Of a stretch of 64,000 nucleotides of DNA, positions 1 to 8,916 are shown piece after piece (the stretch's first letter is position 1; each line of letters begins with the position of its first letter). A model generated the notes under the pieces. That model worked only from the letters and a program-made list of their open reading frames with translations, was not told where the DNA came from and did not search any database. The stretch spans positions 248,001 through 312,000 of the forward strand of contig JAAFIS010000004.1 of NCBI GenBank assembly GCA_013298695.1. Reading direction: 5' to 3'. The stretch comes from Betaproteobacteria bacterium. GTDB lineage: Bacteria > Pseudomonadota > Gammaproteobacteria > Burkholderiales > Casimicrobiaceae. The position numbers and the translations under genes were made by a program.

Positions 1-106
1 GTCGATTCGAAGCGGCGGCGCGCTGCGCGACATTGCGCCAACGTTGTTCGCGATGATGGGCGTGAAAAAGCCGATTGAAATGACGGGAACTTCGCTGTTA
101 TCGTAA
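1..106 (+). CDS. gpmI: 2,3-bisphosphoglycerate-independent phosphoglycerate mutase, C-terminal end (partial)
   Basis: The reading frame starting at base 2 is open to a TAA at 104-106 and encodes about 34 residues containing [20 protein letters not shown] and then [10 protein letters not shown] glycine-rich GALRDIAPT segment followed by a short helix and EMTG-SLL is the typical C-terminal end of cofactor-independent phosphoglycerate mutase, the glycolytic enzyme interconverting 3- and 2-phosphoglycerate. The rest of the gene lies outside the window, so catalytic residues cannot be checked. Its last 9 bases overlap the end of the convergent LysR gene. The call rests only on the short tail. Confidence 0.72.
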   Translation, partial: SIRSGGALRDIAPTLFAMMGVKKPIEMTGTSLLS

Positions 107-1060
107 AGTTGAGTGATGGCCACCACCGCCCGCAGTTTCGCGCACGCCGCCATTAGCTTCGGCGCCACCTGATACCAATAGCCAATCGCGAAATGCAAGA
201 AACGCTGCGTTCTTACGCATGCGTTCCGGCGCAAGCAGCTGATAGCTCGCAGTTGGGCGATAACAGTGACGCCCAATTCTGACGAGGCGCTTTTCGCGTA
301 AGTCTCCTGCAACGACATACTCTGGTAGCAACGCAATGCCGAGCCCGACGAGTGTGGCCTGATGGCCTAAGCTCAGGAGCTGATATTGCGGCCCCTCGCG
401 GGTTGAACTCGCGTCGATATCCAGTTGCGCCAGATAATCTCGCCACGCGTTTGGCAGCGTGAGTTGCCCTAGGAGCGGCAGTTGCGTTAGCGTATGGCGC
501 GCGTCGCGCGCTGCTCGCGCAGTGACAATTTTGCTGGAGGCAACCGGCATAAGATCGAGCGGCAAGATCCGGCTCGCGTCGATCCCATCCGGGGGCGCGT
601 CGCAAAAGGAAATCGCGCAATCGACTTTCAACGCGTTTAAATTCGGCACGCCAATCGCCGTTTGTAAATTGAGCGTCACGTACGGATGCGCTTCGTAAAA
701 CGAGGCCAAGCGCGGAATCAACCAATGATTACAAAACGTTGGCGACACGGCGACGTCGAGATGATTAGAGGCGCTGTGTTTCGATCGCAGACGAAGCGTT
801 GCTTCTTCGATTCTCGCTAGACTCTCACGCACCGTAACCGCGTAGTCTTCGCCTGCAGCGGTGAGGCGTACGTTGCGTGTTGAGCGCACAAAAAGCTCGC
901 AGTCGAGAAAATCCTCCAGCTCACGCAGCTGCTTGCTAATTGCGCTCGCGCTCAAGTTGAGTTGTTCGGCCGCTCGCGCAAGTGAAAGCGTGCGCGAGAC
1001 GGTTGCGAAACCCACCAGAGATTGCATACCAGGATAGCGTCGCAATGGATCTTTATTCAT
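98..1060 (-). CDS. LysR family transcriptional regulator
   Basis: The 320-residue protein has the LysR layout. A winged helix-turn-helix covers roughly residues 15-75, with [19 protein letters not shown] and [15 protein letters not shown], followed by a periplasmic-binding-like effector domain from about 100 to 305. The helix-turn-helix and the [17 protein letters not shown] region resemble GcvA-type regulators. It is transcribed away from the Bug/D-aminoacylase operon, with only 95 bases between start codons, so it is probably the regulator of that operon. This is inferred from position. The inducer is unknown, with an N-acyl-D-amino acid or D-amino acid being the natural guess. The start ATG at 1058-1060 fits the usual N-terminal length. 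Confidence 0.93.
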   Translation of the reverse strand: MNKDPLRRYPGMQSLVGFATVSRTLSLARAAEQLNLSASAISKQLRELEDFLDCELFVRSTRNVRLTAAGEDYAVTVRESLARIEEATLRLRSKHSASNHLDVAVSPTFCNHWLIPRLASFYEAHPYVTLNLQTAIGVPNLNALKVDCAISFCDAPPDGIDASRILPLDLMPVASSKIVTARAARDARHTLTQLPLLGQLTLPNAWRDYLAQLDIDASSTREGPQYQLLSLGHQATLVGLGIALLPEYVVAGDLREKRLVRIGRHCYRPTASYQLLAPERMRKNAAFLAFRDWLLVSGGAEANGGVRETAGGGGHHSTLR

Positions 1061-1155
1061 GAGGAAAAGTGCACAAATACTGAAAACGAATCGCTTTTAT
1101 GCGCTTAGTCTATTAGATAGCATCCTTTCAAATCCAACCAACACGCTCGGCAAAC
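1061..1155. promoter_or_regulatory. Divergent control region between LysR gene and D-amino acid operon
   Basis: These 95 bases separate two outward-facing start codons and are visibly AT-richer than the flanking genes. LysR regulators usually bind between their own gene and a divergent target, so the operator is expected here. I could not identify a convincing T-N11-A box or -35/-10 pair by eye. Confidence 0.35.
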
Positions 1156-2121
1156 ATGAATCGTTTTCTTCAATCTGTTTCTCTGGCCGCGCTTGCGCTT
1201 ACGATTCCGATCTCATTCGCGGCGTACCCAGATAAGCCAGTGCGCGTCGTTGTGCCGTCAGCAGCGGGCGGCGCTCCTGACACGCTCACTCGATATCTGG
1301 TGGGCGAGTTGGCCAAGAGTTTGGGTCAGGCATTTGTGGTGGATAACAAGCCGGGCGCAGCAGGCCAAATCGCGATGCGAGATTTGGCGAGTTCTCCGCC
1401 CGATGGCTACACCATTGCCTACGCCAATGTCGTCACCCACGCTATCAACAAAGGGCTCGTACCTAACCTCAATTACGATCCCGAAAAAGACACCGTCGGC
1501 GTCGCCCTCGTTGCCTTTACCCAGAACGCGCTGGTCGTCAACCCATCGCTTTCTGTGAAAACGGTCAAAGAATTGGTGGCTCTTGCGAAAACACAACCTG
1601 ACAAGCTCTCGATGGCATCCGCTGGAAACGGCACCACTGGTCATCTGAGCGGTGAAATGTTCAAGGTGGCCACCGATATAAAAATCGTGCATGCACCGTA
1701 CCGCGGTAGCCCACAGGCGATCAATGATTTGATCGGGGGGCAAGTGCAGCTGATGTTTGACAACTTAGCGTCGATCGGCCCGCACATTCAAGGCAATCGC
1801 GTGCGAGCGCTTGCCGTGACGGGTAGCAAGCGCAGTCCGTTGTATCCCGATCTGCCAACGATGGCAGAGGCAGGTATTCAAAATGTGGTCGCCACTGCGT
1901 GGGGCGGATTTGTTGCGCCTGCGAACACGCCACCGGCGGTAGTGAACAAACTCAATGCAGAAATCAACAAAATTCTTGCGCGCGATGACGCCCGGGCTCG
2001 GCTCGCAACTATGGGATTCGAGCCATTTATTGGAACGCCAGCAGATTTCGCACGGCACTCTAGGAGCGAAACCGCGCTTTGGGCGGATGTGATCAAGCGA
2101 TCGGGCGCAAAAGTAGATTAG
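1156..2121 (+). CDS. Bug family tripartite tricarboxylate transporter-type solute-binding protein
   Basis: The protein has 321 residues. A Sec signal peptide spans residues 1 to about 22 (NRFLQSVSLAALALTIPISFA), then YPDKPVRVVVPSAAGGAPDT, the standard Bug (TctC) N-terminal strand and ligand-binding loop. Downstream markers include VDNKPGAAGQIA, DGYTIAYAN, the HAPYRGSPQAI segment and LPTMAEAG. Bug proteins are periplasmic receptors for carboxylates, amino acids and other small anions. No TctA/TctB membrane genes are nearby, as is common for Bug proteins. It is the first gene of an operon with a D-aminoacylase (6-base gap), so its ligand is probably an N-acyl-D-amino acid or similar compound (inference). 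Confidence 0.93.
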   Translation: MNRFLQSVSLAALALTIPISFAAYPDKPVRVVVPSAAGGAPDTLTRYLVGELAKSLGQAFVVDNKPGAAGQIAMRDLASSPPDGYTIAYANVVTHAINKGLVPNLNYDPEKDTVGVALVAFTQNALVVNPSLSVKTVKELVALAKTQPDKLSMASAGNGTTGHLSGEMFKVATDIKIVHAPYRGSPQAINDLIGGQVQLMFDNLASIGPHIQGNRVRALAVTGSKRSPLYPDLPTMAEAGIQNVVATAWGGFVAPANTPPAVVNKLNAEINKILARDDARARLATMGFEPFIGTPADFARHSRSETALWADVIKRSGAKVD

Positions 2122-2127
2122 GTTCGT

Positions 2128-3582
2128 ATGTACGATCTAGTGCTCCGTGGCGGCGATGTTATTGACGGCACCGGCGCGCCCGGATACACCGCAGATGTCG
2201 CGATATTGGACGGGCGCATTTGCGAAATCGGTCGCATTCATGCGAACCAAGCGCGCGAGGTTGTTGATGTCAATGGGCTTATCGTCGCGCCGGGTTTCAT
2301 CGACTCGCACAGTCACGATGATCGCTATGTGCTGCTAGAGCCTGATGTACCGGCGAAGGTCACGCAGGGCGTAACGACAACGGTAACAGGCAATTGCGGC
2401 ATTAGCATCGCGCCCGGGTTACACGGGCGCTCGCCACCGCCACCGCTCGACATTCTTGGCGACAGCGCGGCGTATCAATTCACAACCTTTTCTGAGTATC
2501 TTGAAGCGATTGACGCGTCTCCGCCATCGGTAAACGTTTACCCATTGCTAGGGCTTACTACGCTGCGTGTTCGCGAGCTCGAGCACATTGAACGCTCAGC
2601 AACAGCTGCAGAAATTGAACGCATGCGCGATGAGTGCGATGCAGCACTAGTCGCTGGCGCGCTCGGCGTTTCGATTGGCACGTTTTATCCGCCTGCTGCC
2701 GCAGCAGACAATCGTGAGATCGCAAGTGTGGCGCGGGGCCTCCGCGAGATCGGAGGCGTGCTCGCAGTACATCTGCGCGACGAAGCGGATGGCATCATTG
2801 AATCACTTGACGAGGCGTATGCGCTCTCGAAAGCGCTCGGCTCACGCCTTGTTCTTTCACATCATAAAGTCGCGGGCGTAAAAAATCACGGCCGCGCCGC
2901 TGAAACGCTACGCAGCATTACGAGTGCTTCAAACGCAATAGGGATTGGCTTTGATGTTTATCCGTATGCCGCGTCATCCACCATGCTCCGCGCGAAAAAC
3001 GTTGCAATTTCGGCAAAGACGGTTGTGACATGGTCGCAGGGACTTCCGAATTACGCGGGCTGGGAAATCAACGCAATTGCCGCCGATCTTGGATGCGGTA
3101 TTGCCGACGCGATCGCTCGTTTAGCGCCTGCGGGAGCAACCTATCACTCTATGTCACAAGACGACGTTGACGCGATTGTTTGCGACAGCGGATCAATGAT
3201 TGGTAGCGACGGCTTACCGCATGATCGATGCCCGCATCCGCGACTCTGGGGCACGTTTCCACGAATCTTTCGGCTTTACGTGCGCGAGCGCCCGTTGCTC
3301 ACGCTTGCGCAGGCCATTCGAAAGATGACCGTGCTACCTGCAGAACGATTTGGCATTGCAGATCGCGGTCGGATTGGATGTGGCATGCGAGCAGATGTCT
3401 GCGTATTCGACGCCAATGGGATTGCAGATCGCGCGACGTTTGAACTTCCGACGCAGCCGGCGATTGGTATTAGACACGTGCTCTGTAACGGTCAATTTGT
3501 ATTGCGCGATGCTGCGCCCACAGGCGTACGACCGGGCAAACGAATCACTCCGCTTGAGTGCACGTTGAGAAGGCGAACTTAG
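2128..3582 (+). CDS. D-aminoacylase (N-acyl-D-amino-acid deacylase), amidohydrolase superfamily
   Basis: The 484-residue metal-dependent hydrolase removes the acyl group from N-acyl-D-amino acids. The superfamily HxH pair is in DSHSHDD (H61, H63). C90 in TGNCGIS matches the metal-bridging cysteine of D-aminoacylases. H215 in AVHLRDEA and H245 in LSHHKVAG supply further ligands, and D361 in GSDGLPH is the catalytic aspartate. The small beta-sandwich is formed by residues 1-55 and the C-terminal segment (GMRADVCVFD). No signal peptide is visible, so it should be cytoplasmic. It lies 6 bases after the Bug gene and 27 before the TAXI gene, in an operon ending with a D-amino acid dehydrogenase. 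This supports a pathway of acyl removal and then oxidation. Confidence 0.93.
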   Translation: MYDLVLRGGDVIDGTGAPGYTADVAILDGRICEIGRIHANQAREVVDVNGLIVAPGFIDSHSHDDRYVLLEPDVPAKVTQGVTTTVTGNCGISIAPGLHGRSPPPPLDILGDSAAYQFTTFSEYLEAIDASPPSVNVYPLLGLTTLRVRELEHIERSATAAEIERMRDECDAALVAGALGVSIGTFYPPAAAADNREIASVARGLREIGGVLAVHLRDEADGIIESLDEAYALSKALGSRLVLSHHKVAGVKNHGRAAETLRSITSASNAIGIGFDVYPYAASSTMLRAKNVAISAKTVVTWSQGLPNYAGWEINAIAADLGCGIADAIARLAPAGATYHSMSQDDVDAIVCDSGSMIGSDGLPHDRCPHPRLWGTFPRIFRLYVRERPLLTLAQAIRKMTVLPAERFGIADRGRIGCGMRADVCVFDANGIADRATFELPTQPAIGIRHVLCNGQFVLRDAAPTGVRPGKRITPLECTLRRRT

Positions 3583-3609
3583 TAATCGAATTAAAGACTG
3601 GAGCGAACA

Positions 3610-4635
3610 ATGGGATCAAATTGCATATCGTGGCGTGGCGTACCCGCGTTGATCATCATTTTGATATTCAACTTAAATCGAGTCGATGCGACCACACTTG
3701 CCACGTATGGCCGAGATGGCCTGCCATTCCCGTTTGCGCTGGAATTGCAAAAACAAGCTCGAGCGACGTTTCCGACAGGACTCGATCTCATTGCAACGGC
3801 GGGTGGCGTCGACAATATTCGCGCGATACAGCAGGGTCGCGCGCAAGCTGCGTTTGCTAATGCTGCGGTGGCCTATGAAGCAACATGGGGGTTTGGTCCG
3901 TTCACTAATTCGCCGGTGGGCGTGCGCACGGTGGCAACGCTCTATCCGCTTAACTTGCACGTTGTGGTGCGCGCAGATTCCGAAATCAAGACCTTCAGCG
4001 ATCTGCGCGGGAAGCGCGTTTCAACGGGCGCAAAGGGAAGCGGATCGGAGCAAATCGCATTTCGCCTGTTCGAAAGCGTCGGACTCAAACGCGAAGCAGA
4101 CTTATCCGTTCAGAGCCTCGGGCTTGGCGAGTCGATTGCGGCTCTGCGCGAAAAGCGAATCGAAGCGTTCATCTTCGGCAGCGCTGCGCCCGTTGAGGCA
4201 ATCGCAAAACTCGCCCTAGCGCTACCTATTCGACTGCTAGAAACAGCCAGCAAAGTAGACGATATGAATCGCAGACACGGCAGGCTCTATGCAGATGGTG
4301 CAATTGCGGCGGGCACGTATATCGGTCAGACGGCAGAAGTGGCAACGCTCGACGTCTGGGATTTGCTCGTGGTGAATGAAAAAATGTCAGTAGACGAGGC
4401 CTATCGAATCGCGAAAGCCGTTGATACCCATCGAGCGAGTCTAGCCAGCGTATTGCCGAACGTTGGGAAAATCACGGTTAAACAACAAGCGGAGATCACT
4501 CCGATCGCGCTGCATCTTGGCGCCCAACTCTACCTTGCTGAAAAAGGAATTGCGCCGTTCAATCGAATCTATCGTTTCGCCGATACGCAAGCGACATCGG
4601 AAAAGTCTAGGCGCGGCGCAGTCGCGCAACCATGA
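3610..4635 (+). CDS. TAXI family TRAP transporter solute-binding protein
   Basis: The protein has 341 residues and a hydrophobic N-terminal export signal (VPALIIILIFNLN, about residues 11-24). The TAXI-type hallmarks follow: a GGVDNIRAIQQGRAQAAFAN segment, DLRGKRVSTGAKGSGSE and later GVPVEAI-like helices. TAXI proteins are periplasmic receptors usually paired with a 4TM-12TM fused TRAP permease, but no permease is present here. A GGAG ribosome site at 3600-3603 supports this start. The TGA stop overlaps the ATG of the next gene (ATGA at 4632-4635), so translation is probably coupled to the dehydrogenase. Ligand unknown; D-amino acids or acyl derivatives are inferred from context. Confidence 0.88.
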   Translation: MGSNCISWRGVPALIIILIFNLNRVDATTLATYGRDGLPFPFALELQKQARATFPTGLDLIATAGGVDNIRAIQQGRAQAAFANAAVAYEATWGFGPFTNSPVGVRTVATLYPLNLHVVVRADSEIKTFSDLRGKRVSTGAKGSGSEQIAFRLFESVGLKREADLSVQSLGLGESIAALREKRIEAFIFGSAAPVEAIAKLALALPIRLLETASKVDDMNRRHGRLYADGAIAAGTYIGQTAEVATLDVWDLLVVNEKMSVDEAYRIAKAVDTHRASLASVLPNVGKITVKQQAEITPIALHLGAQLYLAEKGIAPFNRIYRFADTQATSEKSRRGAVAQP

Positions 4636-5891
4636 AAATGCTTCACTCTCGGTTGGCGCGCGCGCCGATTGCCGTCATTGGCGCTGGTGTGGTGGGTTGC
4701 GCCACTGCGTACATGCTCACGCAGGCCGGCTATCCAGTAATTCTTATCGAAAAAGCAAGCGATGTCGCGACGGGTGCGAGCCATGCCAATGGCGCGCAAC
4801 TCAGCTACAGCTTCGTCGAGCCGATGGCAACGCCTTCGATCTTAAAGAATCTTCCAAACATCGTTGTCGGCGGTGATAGCGCGCTTCGCTTTTATCCAAC
4901 GGCAAGCATCTCGCAATTACGGTGGGGCCTAAGTTTTATTGCCGCTTGTAGAGGTAACGCGGTGGAAAACACCACGCGACAATTGCTTAAGCTTGCCGAA
5001 CAGAGTCGAATAGAGATCGATAAGCTGGTTGAGGCAGGAATCGAATTTGGTCACGCCAACTGCGGCAAACTGGTACTGCTCGAATCTGTCACCGCGCTAA
5101 AACACGCAAGGGCGACCGTGATGCGACAAAGCCACTTTGGCGCACGACAGCGCATAGTCACTACTGCCGAGTGCATCGCGTTGGAGCCTGCCCTTGCACA
5201 AACGAAAGATTCGTTTGTGGGCGCGATTTGGAGCGAAACTGATGCGCTGTGTGATCCGCAGCTCCTATGTCGATCGCTGATTAACCTGTCCCAGAAACAA
5301 GGCCTCGAAACGCGCTTCGATTGCGCAGTTACAGCCTTAATCCGAAAACGGGGAGTGATTACCGCATTGCGCACTGCAAGTGGCGATATTGCGGCTTCTG
5401 CAGTGGTCATCGCAAATGGCATGAACGCCGTTGAATTGATGAAATCGATCAAAGTTGCGCTGCCGATTCAACCGATCAAAGGTTACAGCGTTACGCTGCC
5501 CGCAGAGCAGGTTAAACAGATGCCGCAAAGGAGCATTACGGATCTTGCAAGAAAAATCGTCTACGCGCCGCTTGGCAACGCGCTGCGTGTCGCTGGTTTT
5601 GCTGAACTCGCTGCACGAGACACCGTGGCAAAAGAGACGCAAATTCTCGCACTGCTTGATGCGACCTCGCGGCGATTTGGGTTCCTGAACACGTCTACGG
5701 AGATATCGCCGTGGGCCGGACTCCGCCCGGCTACGCCCACATCTTGCCCAATAATTTCAAGGACGAAACTTGAAAATCTATTTCTCAATGTCGGTCATGG
5801 CGCACTCGGCTTAACGCTCGCGATGGGCAGCGCTCGCACTATCGAAAAACTAGTATCTGCTTCGCGGCAATTCACGCGGCAGGCCGCGTAA
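4632..5891 (+). CDS. dadA: D-amino acid dehydrogenase-like FAD oxidoreductase
   Basis: The 419-residue flavoprotein is of the DadA/glycine oxidase (DAO) fold. The dinucleotide-binding motif is VIGAGVVGCATAYML (about residues 15-29), followed by the acidic end of strand 2 (LIEK) and the DadA-like ATGASHANGAQLSYSFVEP. The C-terminal FAD/substrate half contains WAGLRPATPTSCPII and NVGHGALGLTLAMGSA, both typical of the family. It should oxidise D-amino acids to 2-oxo acids and ammonia, passing electrons to the respiratory chain. It is the last gene of the operon and completes the route from N-acyl-D-amino acid to oxo acid. The symbol follows the family; the substrate range is not known. Confidence 0.87.
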   Translation: MKMLHSRLARAPIAVIGAGVVGCATAYMLTQAGYPVILIEKASDVATGASHANGAQLSYSFVEPMATPSILKNLPNIVVGGDSALRFYPTASISQLRWGLSFIAACRGNAVENTTRQLLKLAEQSRIEIDKLVEAGIEFGHANCGKLVLLESVTALKHARATVMRQSHFGARQRIVTTAECIALEPALAQTKDSFVGAIWSETDALCDPQLLCRSLINLSQKQGLETRFDCAVTALIRKRGVITALRTASGDIAASAVVIANGMNAVELMKSIKVALPIQPIKGYSVTLPAEQVKQMPQRSITDLARKIVYAPLGNALRVAGFAELAARDTVAKETQILALLDATSRRFGFLNTSTEISPWAGLRPATPTSCPIISRTKLENLFLNVGHGALGLTLAMGSARTIEKLVSASRQFTRQAA

Positions 5892-5900
5892 CCGAGACGA

Positions 5901-6470
5901 TTAAAAATCTAAATTGTGCTGATGCGCCATTCGACGCACCGAGCGGTCAAACATCGCATCGGCTGCTACTTGCACGATTGGAAACCACCGCAACGCGTGC
6001 GACTCTTCCGCGTTGAGCGTTGTTGTCGCATCATTTGCAATCAAGCAAAAACGAACGTCATAGTGGAAATGCGCAGGTTCCTCGCCGCGTGCTGGAATCG
6101 GGTGCACATCAACGTCGTAGATTGAGCGCTCGCGGGTTGCGACAAGTTCGAAGTCCGCAATCCCAGTTTCCTCGCGCGCTTCTCTAAGCGCCGCTTGAAC
6201 AAACGTTGCATCTTCATCATCCACGTGACCACCGGGTTGCAGCCATTTGTTGAGTTTCTTGTGATGAATAAGCAGCGCATTTTCGCGCGTTGAGTCAATG
6301 ATCCAGGCCGAGGCGGTGAGATGACCTTGCACCGTGGAGCGTCGCCACGGCGCATCACAACTCTCGATGAATTCGATGATGCGCTTCGTTTGTGTGGCTT
6401 GTGCTTCGTTCGCACATGATTGATAGCTGCGAAGCGTGTGCACTAGCGCTTCGCATTGCGAGTAATTCAT
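5901..6470 (-). CDS. Nudix hydrolase
   Basis: The protein has 189 residues. The Nudix signature lies around residues 78-104, from LQPGGHVDDED to ALREAREETG, carrying the REAREE metal-binding core. Compared with the GX5EX7REUXEEXGU consensus, the spacing before the REAREE core seems one residue longer. The N-terminal 40 residues form a helical extension seen in CTP-pyrophosphohydrolase-like members. It probably cleaves a nucleoside diphosphate derivative, substrate unknown. It converges on the dadA-like gene with only 9 bases between the stop codons, so no separate terminator fits there. It follows the second Bug gene by 21 bases on the same strand and may be cotranscribed. Confidence 0.85.
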   Translation of the reverse strand: MNYSQCEALVHTLRSYQSCANEAQATQTKRIIEFIESCDAPWRRSTVQGHLTASAWIIDSTRENALLIHHKKLNKWLQPGGHVDDEDATFVQAALREAREETGIADFELVATRERSIYDVDVHPIPARGEEPAHFHYDVRFCLIANDATTTLNAEESHALRWFPIVQVAADAMFDRSVRRMAHQHNLDF

Positions 6471-6491
6471 CCGGCAAGCGTACGGGAGTCG

Positions 6492-7487
6492 CTAATCAAG
6501 CTTTGCGCCGCTCATTTTCACGAGATCGGCATAGCGCGGTGCATCTTTTGCAAGCAGCGCGGCGAACTCATCGGCATTGCCGCCAACAACGAAATAGCCG
6601 GCCTCTTCGATCTTCCTTTTCGTGGCGGGATCACGCAGAGCCTTTTGCAACTCATCGCTCAATTTCGCGACGATTTCTTTTGGCGTGCCTGCGGGCGCAA
6701 CCCAGCCCTGCCACCCCATCATGGTGTATTCCGGCATGCCGGCTTCTGCGCTGGTCGGAACTTCAGGAAGTGCAGGTGAGCGCTGATCCCCTGCAATCGC
6801 AATGGCTCGCACCTTGCCCGCTTTGATTTGCGGCGCGCTCACGCTGATCGCATCAATCATCACGTCGATACTTCCGCCCAGCATATCTTTCAACGCATCG
6901 GCGCTGCCTTTGTATGGCACATGAACGATGTTGACTTTGTTTTGACTTTTGAACAGTTCAAGCGCAAGGTGCGGCGAGCCGCCATTGCCGCCTGAGCCCA
7001 TGTTTAACTTTCCCGGATTCGCGCGCGCATAGTCGCGAAGTTCCGCGAGCGTCTTGATCGGAAGCTCGGGGCGTACCGTCACCACCAGCGGCAAACGCAC
7101 CAACTGCGACAGCGGTATCAGCTCTTTCATCGGCGAGAACGACATCTTCGTGTAGAGCGCGGGATTGATGCTCATCAGGGCAGCGTTCGTGTGCAACAAC
7201 GTGTAGCCGTCGGGCGCGCTGCGCGCAACAAATTCGCCCGCGATGTTGCTGCCTGCGCCGGGTTTGTTGTCAACGATGAACTGTTGACCCGTTTGCTCAC
7301 TCATGCGCTGCGAAACGATTCGCGCAAGCACGTCGAGCCCGCCGCCTGCCGAGAAACCGACGACTACTTTGACTGATTTGTTGGGATAGTTCGTTGCTGA
7401 TTGGGCATACGTTGGTGCGACTGTAAAAATAGTGCATAAGCCAATCGCAGCCGCGGATAGCGCGCGTAAAGAAAAACGGTTGAACAT
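6492..7487 (-). CDS. Bug family tripartite tricarboxylate transporter-type solute-binding protein (second copy)
   Basis: The protein has 331 residues when started at the ATG at 7485-7487. That start is preceded by a clear AAGGAGG ribosome site with a 5-base spacer and is better than the upstream in-frame start at 7520. The signal peptide runs from FNRFSLRALSAAAIGLCTIF to TYAQ. Bug markers follow: YPNKSVKVVVGFSAGGGLDV, VDNKPGAGSNIAGE, APDGYTLLHTN, HVPYKGSADALKDML and LPEVPTSAEAG. It is clearly diverged from the first Bug protein. It lies 48 bases downstream of an M20 amidohydrolase gene on the same strand, suggesting that its ligand is an amidohydrolase substrate such as an N-substituted amino acid (inference). 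No TctAB is present. Confidence 0.93.
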   Translation of the reverse strand: MFNRFSLRALSAAAIGLCTIFTVAPTYAQSATNYPNKSVKVVVGFSAGGGLDVLARIVSQRMSEQTGQQFIVDNKPGAGSNIAGEFVARSAPDGYTLLHTNAALMSINPALYTKMSFSPMKELIPLSQLVRLPLVVTVRPELPIKTLAELRDYARANPGKLNMGSGGNGGSPHLALELFKSQNKVNIVHVPYKGSADALKDMLGGSIDVMIDAISVSAPQIKAGKVRAIAIAGDQRSPALPEVPTSAEAGMPEYTMMGWQGWVAPAGTPKEIVAKLSDELQKALRDPATKRKIEEAGYFVVGGNADEFAALLAKDAPRYADLVKMSGAKLD

Positions 7488-7535
7488 GTGGCCTCCTTGT
7501 AATGCGCGCATGGTAACCAAGAATCGGGAAATGCG

Positions 7536-8780
7536 TTACTCCGCCGTCAGTAAATCGGCGACCGCGCAGGCAATCACTTGTGTTGCTCGGCGTAAATCTT
7601 CGAGCAAGAGATTTTCATCAGCACGCTTCGCGTTCGATTCTTGAACAGTGCGCGGCCCCGCGCCATAAAGCACAACCGGAATGCCAGCCTCGCCGTACAA
7701 ACGCGCATCGGTGTAGAGCGGCACGCCGACGGCTGGAATCGGCTCTCCGAACACACGTTCGCCGTGATTCTGTAATGCAGAGATGAGCTTTGCGTTACTG
7801 GGCATAGGTTTCAACGCATTTGCAAGGAGCAACCGTTTAATCTCAATGCGAATGCCTGGGCGACCTTTCACCGCGTTCTCAATAAATGCTCGAACTTGCA
7901 CTTCGACGTCTGCGGGATTTTCCTCCGGAATCATGCGCCGATCCATTCGCAGAACGACTTTACCGGGCACTACGTTGGTATTGGTGCCACCATTAATTTG
8001 CCCAACGATCATCGTGGGTGACGTGATGCCGCCTACGTTCGATCTGATTCTTGTGAGATTCGGTAGGTCGCCGTAAATCGCGTTCAAGATCGCATTTGCA
8101 GCTTGCAATGCATCGTGCCCGGTTTCGGGCATTGAGCCGTGCGTTGCTGTGCCGTGTACGGTGATTTCGAATTGAAGGCAGCCGTTGTGTGCGGTGACAA
8201 TTGCGTAGCTAAAACTCGCGCCGATCACGTAATCGGGTTTCGTTGCTTTTTGTTCAAGCAAGTAACCCGGGCCGAGTAAGCCGCCGAATTCTTCGTCGTA
8301 CGTCAGATGCAATTCAACTGTGCCGTTCAATTTTGCACCTGCTTGTTCTGCAGCTTTGAGCGCTTCGATAGCGTACGTGAAAGAAGCGATATCGCTCTTG
8401 CTCACGGCCACGCCTCGCGCATACATGCGACCGTCTTTAATCTCGCCGCCGTACGGATCGAAAGTCCAACCGTCACCCGGCGGGACGACGTCGCCATGCG
8501 CATTGAGCGCAATCGTAGGCCCCGTGCCTGCGCCGAACTTCTGTCGCACGATCAAGTTCGTGATCGATTGCATCCCGTAGTCGCGAACGCGTTCAGCCGG
8601 AACCACGAATCGCTCGACCGAGAAGCCTTTTTTGGCCAGCAGCTCGGCGGCTTTCTCTGCGGCGGGCGCGTTGTTGCCAGGGGGAGTGTCAGACGGCACG
8701 CGCACGATCTCGCGCAGGAATTCGATTTGTTCGGCGTGGTGTTGGTCGATGAAATGAGTGAGGGTTTGTTCGGTGGTCAT
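7536..8780 (-). CDS. M20 family metallo-amidohydrolase (ArgE/DapE-like)
   Basis: The 414-residue protein matches the acetylornithine deacetylase / succinyl-diaminopimelate desuccinylase family. The first zinc ligand and neighbouring aspartate are in NAHGDVVPPGDGWTFDPYGG. The catalytic glutamate pair is in HLTYDEEFGG, and the dimerisation domain (about 190-300) begins near THGSMPETGHDALQAAN. The usual GRG-x-DMKGG motif is replaced by ARGVAVSKSDIA, which keeps an acidic bridging residue. No signal peptide is seen. It probably hydrolyses an N-acyl amino acid or dipeptide-like substrate, which cannot be specified. It is followed by an orphan Bug protein gene and separated from the AllC-like gene upstream by a large palindromic repeat. 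Confidence 0.88.
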   Translation of the reverse strand: MTTEQTLTHFIDQHHAEQIEFLREIVRVPSDTPPGNNAPAAEKAAELLAKKGFSVERFVVPAERVRDYGMQSITNLIVRQKFGAGTGPTIALNAHGDVVPPGDGWTFDPYGGEIKDGRMYARGVAVSKSDIASFTYAIEALKAAEQAGAKLNGTVELHLTYDEEFGGLLGPGYLLEQKATKPDYVIGASFSYAIVTAHNGCLQFEITVHGTATHGSMPETGHDALQAANAILNAIYGDLPNLTRIRSNVGGITSPTMIVGQINGGTNTNVVPGKVVLRMDRRMIPEENPADVEVQVRAFIENAVKGRPGIRIEIKRLLLANALKPMPSNAKLISALQNHGERVFGEPIPAVGVPLYTDARLYGEAGIPVVLYGAGPRTVQESNAKRADENLLLEDLRRATQVIACAVADLLTAE

Positions 8781-8811
8781 TTTTTAACGCGTCACTTGCG
8801 CCGTTGTTGTG

Positions 8812-8916
8812 GTTCCTCCCCCTTCAAGGGAGAGGCTAGGAGGGGGATGGGGTTAAGTTCAGCTGAGCGACGGGAACCCCATCCCCACCCCAACCCTCCC
8901 CTTGAAGGGGAGGGAG
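8812..8916. repeat. Long inverted repeat (CTCCCC...GGGGAG REP-like element)
   Basis: Two arms of about 40 bases (8815-8854 and 8875-8915) are reverse complements with some mismatches. Each contains an inner CTCCCCTTGAAGGGGAG-type palindrome. The element fills the whole gap between the M20 gene and the AllC-like gene and ends one base before the latter's TGA stop. Related sequence occurs at 27681-27732 and 45940-46070, so it is a dispersed intergenic family. It can fold into a strong cruciform or RNA hairpin and may stabilise or end transcripts. Confidence 0.85.
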
